Shown here: in pieces, positions 6,329 to 10,150 of the stretch
Layout: every line of letters starts with the position of its first letter
How positions within the stretch are numbered: the stretch's first letter is position 1
Assembly: GCA_016191565.1 (NCBI GenBank)
Contig: JACPWA010000125.1
Location: forward strand, 1-10,150
DNA from: Simkania negevensis
GTDB lineage: Bacteria; Chlamydiota; Chlamydiia; Chlamydiales; Simkaniaceae
Length of the DNA stretch: 10,150 bases
Direction: 5' to 3'
Program-made: the position numbers and the translations under genes
Notes under the pieces: model-generated
Seen by the model: the letters and a program-made list of their open reading frames with translations, nothing else
What the model was told of the DNA's origin: nothing
Database searches by the model: none

Positions 6329-6685
6329 CTATTTCCTAGAAATATCAAAATGAGAAAGATACTGCGCATCGATTTTTGAAGCGAGAATAAAATCACTCTC
6401 TGATAGCCCATCGATCGCATGGGTCCAAATAACCACATCTACCTTACCCCAAGCTAAATAGAGATCGGGATGGTGCTTTTCTTCCTCGGCAATAGCACCA
6501 ATAAGATTGGTAAAAAAAAGAGCCTCTTTAAAATTTTTAAAGCAGTACTCCTTTTTAAGATGATGCTCTTCTATCACCTGCCACTCTCCCCCTAGCTCCA
6601 TAGAAAAAGAGTGGAGAGTCTCTCCCTGAAGGGGGCTAGCTCCCCCTTTGCAAGGGATGCATTTTTTCTGTGTAAGGTCTCCCAT
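6329..6685 (-). CDS. phhB: Pterin-4a-carbinolamine dehydratase (PCD/DCoH family)
   Basis: This small 118-residue enzyme dehydrates 4a-hydroxytetrahydropterin, the by-product of aromatic amino acid hydroxylases, so that the pterin cofactor can be recycled. The family signature is complete: EEKHHPDLYLAW (68-79, H71 and H72), VVIWTHAIDGLSESDF (84-99, H89 and D98) and LASKID. The N-terminus, KKCIPCKGGASPLQGE, is the usual C-x-P-C-x-x-G stretch of bacterial PCDs. The start is decided by a near-perfect AGGAGG (6692-6697) 6 nt before the ATG. The first 50 bp lie inside the 3' end of the methyltransferase gene, suggesting translational coupling, and ispG follows 33 bp later. No hydroxylase partner is encoded in this window, so its physiological role here is open. 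Confidence 0.95.
   Translation of the reverse strand: MGDLTQKKCIPCKGGASPLQGETLHSFSMELGGEWQVIEEHHLKKEYCFKNFKEALFFTNLIGAIAEEEKHHPDLYLAWGKVDVVIWTHAIDGLSESDFILASKIDAQYLSHFDISRK
6629..6648 (-). promoter_or_regulatory. G5/C5 hairpin around the methyltransferase stop codon
   Basis: AAGGGGG (6629-6635) and CCCCCTT (6642-6648) form a perfect 7-bp stem with a 6-nt loop that contains the TAG stop of the methyltransferase (6636-6638). It lies within the overlap with phhB, where it encodes the conserved GGASPL residues. The palindrome may therefore be a by-product of coding constraint. No T-run follows, so it is not a standard terminator. Confidence 0.3.
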
Positions 6686-7346
6686 CTGACACCTCCTGAA
6701 AATAGCCCTCTGCCTTTCCCCAAGGAAAGCAGAGAGGAAATTGCTTGATCACTTTAAAGCGCTCTTTTTTATCATACTCGCTCAGAGGATAGCTTACTGT
6801 AATAATTTTTGTATGCTGTGGAAAGATAGAAAACCGCTCTAGTAGCCTCTCAATCTCCTCCTCTGCAAGGCAAGTGCCATAAAGGTAAATAAAAGAGGCA
6901 GGAGGAAGAGGAAGTTTCAGCATATCCCCTAAAAAAAATGCAGTCTTTTTTATATTAAATCGCTCTTTGCACAGCTGCCCCTTTTGAAAAAAGGAGGGGA
7001 TCTTTTCAATCCCGACCACTTGGCATTGGTAAAAATGGGAAAGGAAAAACATACCCCTCCCCCGACCGCAGCCTAGTTCTAAAAAAGTATCTTTAGAGGT
7101 GAGGTTTCCTTTTCGTGCAATTTCTTCATAAGTTTCAAGAGGGGTTTCTCCATAGGTATAGATTTCCTCTGCCCCCTCTTCTATGAGATAGTTTTTGCTG
7201 ATCCGGTAAGGACTTTTAAAGCGATATTGTTTAAGGAGAAAGCGATCTAAAGAGGCAAAAAAAGGGTCATGATAGTATTTTTTTCGCACCCTGTGTTGAA
7301 GGAAAAGATCTTTGATTCCGTACTTGATTGAAAGGAAAGGAAACAC
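6636..7346 (-). CDS. Class I SAM-dependent methyltransferase
   Basis: This is a Rossmann-fold methyltransferase of unknown substrate, about 236 residues from the chosen start. SAM-binding motif I is clear (FLELGCGRGRGMFFL, about residues 88-102), followed by the acidic motif II VVGIEKIP and FLGDMLKLPLPPASFIYLYGT (motifs III/IV). C-terminal strands follow (TKIITVSYPLSEY, FPWGKAEGYF). The preceding TYGETPLETYEEIAR stretch resembles the entry to DOT1-like folds, but that is not enough to claim a histone or protein substrate. I prefer the GTG at 7346 because GGTGAG (7356-7361) lies 9 nt upstream; a TTG at 7355 would add three residues but has no spacing to that site. The Shine-Dalgarno lies inside the palindromic element 7354-7518. 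The 3' end overlaps phhB by 50 bp. Confidence 0.85.
   Translation of the reverse strand: MFPFLSIKYGIKDLFLQHRVRKKYYHDPFFASLDRFLLKQYRFKSPYRISKNYLIEEGAEEIYTYGETPLETYEEIARKGNLTSKDTFLELGCGRGRGMFFLSHFYQCQVVGIEKIPSFFQKGQLCKERFNIKKTAFFLGDMLKLPLPPASFIYLYGTCLAEEEIERLLERFSIFPQHTKIITVSYPLSEYDKKERFKVIKQFPLCFPWGKAEGYFQEVSDGRPYTEKMHPLQRGS
6692..6697 (-). promoter_or_regulatory. Strong internal Shine-Dalgarno of phhB
   Basis: AGGAGG on the minus strand stands 6 nt before the phhB ATG, within the coding region of the upstream methyltransferase. It is one of the best ribosome binding sites in the window. It fixes the phhB start and implies independent initiation despite the 50-bp gene overlap. Confidence 0.75.
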
Positions 7347-7353
7347 AGTTATC

Positions 7354-7518
7354 AACTCACCTTACACAAAAAGGAAGAACAGAGGGAATAAACCTTTTAA
7401 ATCTCAATTGCTTTAAAAATCCTCGCCATATTCATTTGAATATGACTGCGATTTTTAAAGCAATTGATTTTTTAAAATCTTTTACTCCTCTATCTCTCCT
7501 TTTTGCGTAAGATGAGTT
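7354..7518. repeat. 165-bp palindromic element filling an intergenic gap
   Basis: The two halves are inverted copies of each other at roughly 80% identity over about 80 nt. The outer ends AACTCA-CTTAC-CAAAAAGGA (7354 onward) match the complement of 7518 backward. The longest perfect arms are 18 bp, 7404-7421 and 7450-7467, with core CAATTGCTTTAAAAAT. The centre is CATATTCATTTGAATATG (7427-7444). There is no T-run on either side and no credible reading frame. Its sequence is unrelated to the element at 557-733. The left end carries the Shine-Dalgarno of the methyltransferase, and the right end contains two bases of the TAA stop (7517-7519) of the hydrolase gene. It is probably a MITE-like insertion or a structured intercistronic element. 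Confidence 0.8.
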
Positions 7519-8494
7519 ACCAATTAATAGTTTGACCAACATTAAGAACTCGAAAAGAACTAGGATCAATTTTTTCTTCTTTTAGAGCAATAAAAAGATC
7601 ATAAGGGGGTTGGTCGAGGGGCTCCTTAGATAAACGAAACGTATTCCAATGCATAGCCACACTTAGTTTAGATCTTGCTTCTAAGTGAATCAGCGCTGCT
7701 TTGTAAGGGTCAACGTGGACAGGATCCATAAATTGATGCGGAACATATGAGCCGATCGGAATGAGGGACAGGTCTATGCTTTCAAATACTTCCCCAATTT
7801 GCTTAAAGTCGCACTCATTATAACCAGTATCTCCTACAAAATAGAACCTTTTTTCTTTTTCCCCTGTTTTAACAAATTCCACCACAAACCCAGCCCATAG
7901 AGTATCATCTCTATCAAAAAGACCCCGTCCAGAAAAATGCTGAGCGGGAACTGCGGTGATTGAAAAAGAGAGTTCCTGGTTTTTCGCCAGCATCAGTTCG
8001 CTTTTTTCCCACCATAGCAGCTCCACTACCTGTCTTTGCCCTCTTTTATAAAACCACTTTTTCACCCCCTCTGGAACCACCCAAGTGATTTTGGGAAAAC
8101 GACGTGCTAATTGAAGGATGGTAGAGCGGTCGAGATGGTCATAATGATTATGAGAGATCAAAACAAGATCGATCTCAGGAAGCTCTCCAATGGAAAGAGG
8201 GGGGAGGTGATTTCTTTTTGGACCAAGGAAAGGAACAGGAGAGCAACGCTTGCTCCATACAGGATCGGTAAGAAGCGTCATTCCCCCTATTTGAATTAAA
8301 AAAGTAGAGTGGCCAAGCCAGCTTACCTTAGGCTGCCCGAGATCGACTTCCTCTTTTCTATTTGGATAGGAAAAACCTGCCGGCTTTTCTACAATTTGGT
8401 CCTTGCCATTATAATAGCCGAGCTGCCATAAAAAAAACTCTTTTATGGTTCGATAGTAATTACGATGAATGTGTGAATTATAAAATTTTCCCAT
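7517..8494 (-). CDS. Metallo-beta-lactamase-fold hydrolase, NAPE-PLD/UlaG-like
   Basis: This is a 325-residue MBL-fold enzyme of the group that contains N-acyl-phosphatidylethanolamine phospholipase D and UlaG-like lactonases. The metal site is complete: SHNHYDHLD (H115, H117, D119, H120), PAQHFSGRG (H186), FVGDTGY (D222) and AMHWNTF (H282). The WLGHSTFLIQIGGMTLLTDPVWSKR strand opening and the HFSGRGLFDRD-LWAGF segment are typical of the NAPE-PLD-like branch, which suggests an esterase or phosphodiesterase acting on a lipid or small phosphorylated substrate; the substrate cannot be read from the sequence. There is no signal peptide, so it is probably cytoplasmic. The start at 8494 has only a poor ribosome binding site (AATGAATT). 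It follows the phosphofructokinase gene by 59 bp of very AT-rich DNA on the same strand. The stop codon coincides with the end of the palindromic element. Confidence 0.9.
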   Translation of the reverse strand: MGKFYNSHIHRNYYRTIKEFFLWQLGYYNGKDQIVEKPAGFSYPNRKEEVDLGQPKVSWLGHSTFLIQIGGMTLLTDPVWSKRCSPVPFLGPKRNHLPPLSIGELPEIDLVLISHNHYDHLDRSTILQLARRFPKITWVVPEGVKKWFYKRGQRQVVELLWWEKSELMLAKNQELSFSITAVPAQHFSGRGLFDRDDTLWAGFVVEFVKTGEKEKRFYFVGDTGYNECDFKQIGEVFESIDLSLIPIGSYVPHQFMDPVHVDPYKAALIHLEARSKLSVAMHWNTFRLSKEPLDQPPYDLFIALKEEKIDPSSFRVLNVGQTINW

Positions 8495-8553
8495 AATTCA
8501 TTATTTAAATAAAATTAGAATTAAATGCGATTAAATTAAAACAAAATCCATGG

Positions 8554-10149
8554 TTATAGAGTTAAAGCGAAAGGCAGATCTTCTTTAGGATCATAATGCT
8601 CCTCAAACTGAAGAGGACCAGGAAAGCGATATCTTTCCTCCATTTTCCATTGGTCTCGATGTCGCTTAAATACCTTAAAAGAGGCTCCCTGGAGATCGAC
8701 CAGTGCTTTTCGGATCACCGGCCTTTTTTTTCCCTTTCTCATCTCCATATGCATTAAGTTGGTAATCGGCACGCCATAACCCTCCCAATCAGCAGGATGT
8801 TTGGCTAGATAACGCAAACAGCTCGTATAGCCACTAAACCCATCTCGAATAAGTAGAGCACTCACTTTCCCTAAAGAATAGCAATAGGAGGCATCAAAGT
8901 TAGAAGGAAAGCCCGCTCTTCCCTCATATCCAAAAAAGTGATGCACAGGAGAAAAACTCCCCTTAAAGCTTCCTTCCTCTTTCCTCTTTTTTAACTCCTT
9001 GCCCACAAGTTCACTAAAAAGAAGCTCTGTCTGAATATGGGAAAGCTGCACATTGCCATGGGGGTCCCGATCTAAAAGAAGCTGCAGCTGAATCTCCTTA
9101 GGGAGAAAAGAAAAAGAGCTTGCTGCTTCTTTGCTTAAAGAAGGGATAATCTTGCTAATTTTCGCCTGAGGCTCAAGACTTTGAAAAGAGGCTTTCTGAA
9201 ATTCTTCTGCTCCTAAAAGAGAACTTAGTTCACTGATCAAATGATTCATCTCAGGGATAAATTCAACAAGCCCCTCCGGGAAGAGGATCACTCCAAAGTT
9301 TTTCCCTTGATTACCTCTCTTTTCAATAAGATGGGCAATCTCATAAGTAAGCTCGCAAAGAGTTTGCTTTTTTTGAGCAACTTCCTCCCCGATCAAAGTG
9401 AGATTAGGATGGGTCTGCAAAGCGCATTCTAAGGCAATGTGAGAAGCGGCTCTTCCCATGAGTTTGATAAAATGAGTGTATTTTCTAGCAGAAAGAGCAT
9501 CACGAGCAATATTTCCGACCATCTCTGAGTAAACCCGACAAGCACTATCAAATCCGAAGGAGAGCTCTATAAACTCATTTTTCAGATCTCCATCAATGGT
9601 TTTAGGGACGCCGATCACCCTTGTTTTGCATTTCTTCTCAGTAAAGTATTCAGCAAGAAAAGCTGCATTGGTATTTGAGTCATCTCCTCCAATGATCACA
9701 AGACCATCTAGCTTAAACTTCCCTACTACTTGCAATGCTGTTTCGAAGTCTTTCTCTTTTTCAATTTTAGTGCGTCCCGACCCGATCAGATCAAAGCCCC
9801 CTTGGTTCCGATACTCCTTAAGCTCATCTTCAGAAATGGTTTTCACCTCTCCAGCTAAGACTCCTCCAGGACCACCCAAAAAGCCAATGAGGCTACTTTC
9901 TTCGTGAAACTCTTTTAGTGTATCAAAGAGACCCGCAATCACGTTGTGCCCTCCTGCAGCCTGCCCTCCAGAAAAAACCACCCCTACTTTAAGAGGCTTT
10001 GCAGAAGAAATACCCTTTTGCTCAAGATGGAGCATCCCTTGCCCAAAAGTGTTTGGAAAATAGCCCTTTACTTCCTCTACATCGTCTACTGCACTGCTTG
10101 TGCCCTGTGCTTTAAACGAGATCTTTTTGAGATCTTGGAGCTGCTTAGG
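8554..10149 (-). CDS. pfp: PPi-dependent 6-phosphofructokinase, long form (5' end outside window)
   Basis: This enzyme reversibly phosphorylates fructose 6-phosphate with pyrophosphate in glycolysis/gluconeogenesis. The frame is open to the right edge, giving 531 visible residues; probably only a few tens of N-terminal residues are missing. Codons upstream of the ATG at 10035 encode conserved-looking sequence (KGYFPNTFGQGM), so that ATG is internal. Motifs, numbered from that Met, are GVVFSGGQAAGGHNVIAG (18-35), GGPGGVLAGE, IGGDDSNTNA (115-124), PKTIDGDLKNEF (144-155), KLMGRAASHIALE (191-203) and, later, YEGRAGFPSNFD. GGDDS in place of GGDGS, together with PKTIDGDL, is the hallmark of PPi use instead of ATP. 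The large C-terminal domain fits the long group found in chlamydiae, spirochaetes and plants. It is the first visible gene of the minus-strand run. Confidence 0.96.
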   Translation of the reverse strand, partial: PKQLQDLKKISFKAQGTSSAVDDVEEVKGYFPNTFGQGMLHLEQKGISSAKPLKVGVVFSGGQAAGGHNVIAGLFDTLKEFHEESSLIGFLGGPGGVLAGEVKTISEDELKEYRNQGGFDLIGSGRTKIEKEKDFETALQVVGKFKLDGLVIIGGDDSNTNAAFLAEYFTEKKCKTRVIGVPKTIDGDLKNEFIELSFGFDSACRVYSEMVGNIARDALSARKYTHFIKLMGRAASHIALECALQTHPNLTLIGEEVAQKKQTLCELTYEIAHLIEKRGNQGKNFGVILFPEGLVEFIPEMNHLISELSSLLGAEEFQKASFQSLEPQAKISKIIPSLSKEAASSFSFLPKEIQLQLLLDRDPHGNVQLSHIQTELLFSELVGKELKKRKEEGSFKGSFSPVHHFFGYEGRAGFPSNFDASYCYSLGKVSALLIRDGFSGYTSCLRYLAKHPADWEGYGVPITNLMHMEMRKGKKRPVIRKALVDLQGASFKVFKRHRDQWKMEERYRFPGPLQFEEHYDPKEDLPFALTL

Positions 10150-10150
10150 A

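Noticed and set aside
7328-7510. A 60-codon plus-strand frame across the palindromic element.
   Set aside because: It begins antisense to the methyltransferase start and is composed mostly of the inverted repeat; it has no ribosome binding site.
9596-9907. A 103-codon plus-strand frame antisense to the phosphofructokinase.
   Set aside because: The opposite strand encodes the highly conserved PPi-PFK motifs in full; the antisense frame is a by-product of its codon use.
1-10150. CRISPR array, tRNA or rRNA genes, transposase, toxin-antitoxin or phage genes.
   Set aside because: I looked on both strands and saw no direct-repeat array, no cloverleaf or rRNA signatures and no recognisable proteins of these kinds.

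Overview
The window looks like a chromosomal segment from a member of the Chlamydiota, most likely an environmental (Parachlamydiales/Simkania/Waddlia-like) lineage. The best evidence is the 638-residue IspG with a long insert between its barrel and its Fe-S domain, the form known from chlamydiae and plants. A long PPi-type phosphofructokinase and several genes with poor or no Shine-Dalgarno sequence agree with this. The DNA is moderately AT-rich, with very AT-rich intergenic stretches. This assignment is an inference from protein features recalled without a database search.

Left part, 1-1173: the 3' end of rarA (plus strand) runs into a 177-bp palindromic repeat element whose first arm supplies the rarA stop codon. 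A degenerate second copy of the element's core follows. Next comes a minus-strand stretch with a good promoter (1019-1047), about 245 nt of non-coding sequence and an intrinsic terminator with nine U's (767-842). This looks like a stand-alone small RNA gene.

Middle part, 1174-4355: an M20-family amidohydrolase (plus) converges with, and overlaps by 15 bp, a membrane-anchored hypothetical protein (minus). A second membrane-anchored hypothetical protein (plus) is transcribed divergently from it across a 113-bp AT-rich gap.

Right part, 4379-10150: five minus-strand genes in a row, read from right to left. They are PPi-dependent phosphofructokinase (cut by the window edge), an NAPE-PLD/UlaG-like metallo-beta-lactamase-fold hydrolase, a class I SAM methyltransferase, pterin-4a-carbinolamine dehydratase and ispG. 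The methyltransferase and dehydratase genes overlap by 50 bp. The other gaps are 33 bp, 59 bp and about 170 bp. The 170-bp gap is almost entirely a second, unrelated 165-bp palindromic element that reaches from the stop of the hydrolase gene to the start of the methyltransferase gene. The cluster mixes glycolysis, isoprenoid (MEP) and pterin functions, so it looks like a housekeeping run rather than one pathway.

No tRNA, rRNA, CRISPR array, transposase or obvious defence or secretion system is visible. The most unusual content is the putative small RNA gene and the two palindromic elements placed exactly at gene ends.
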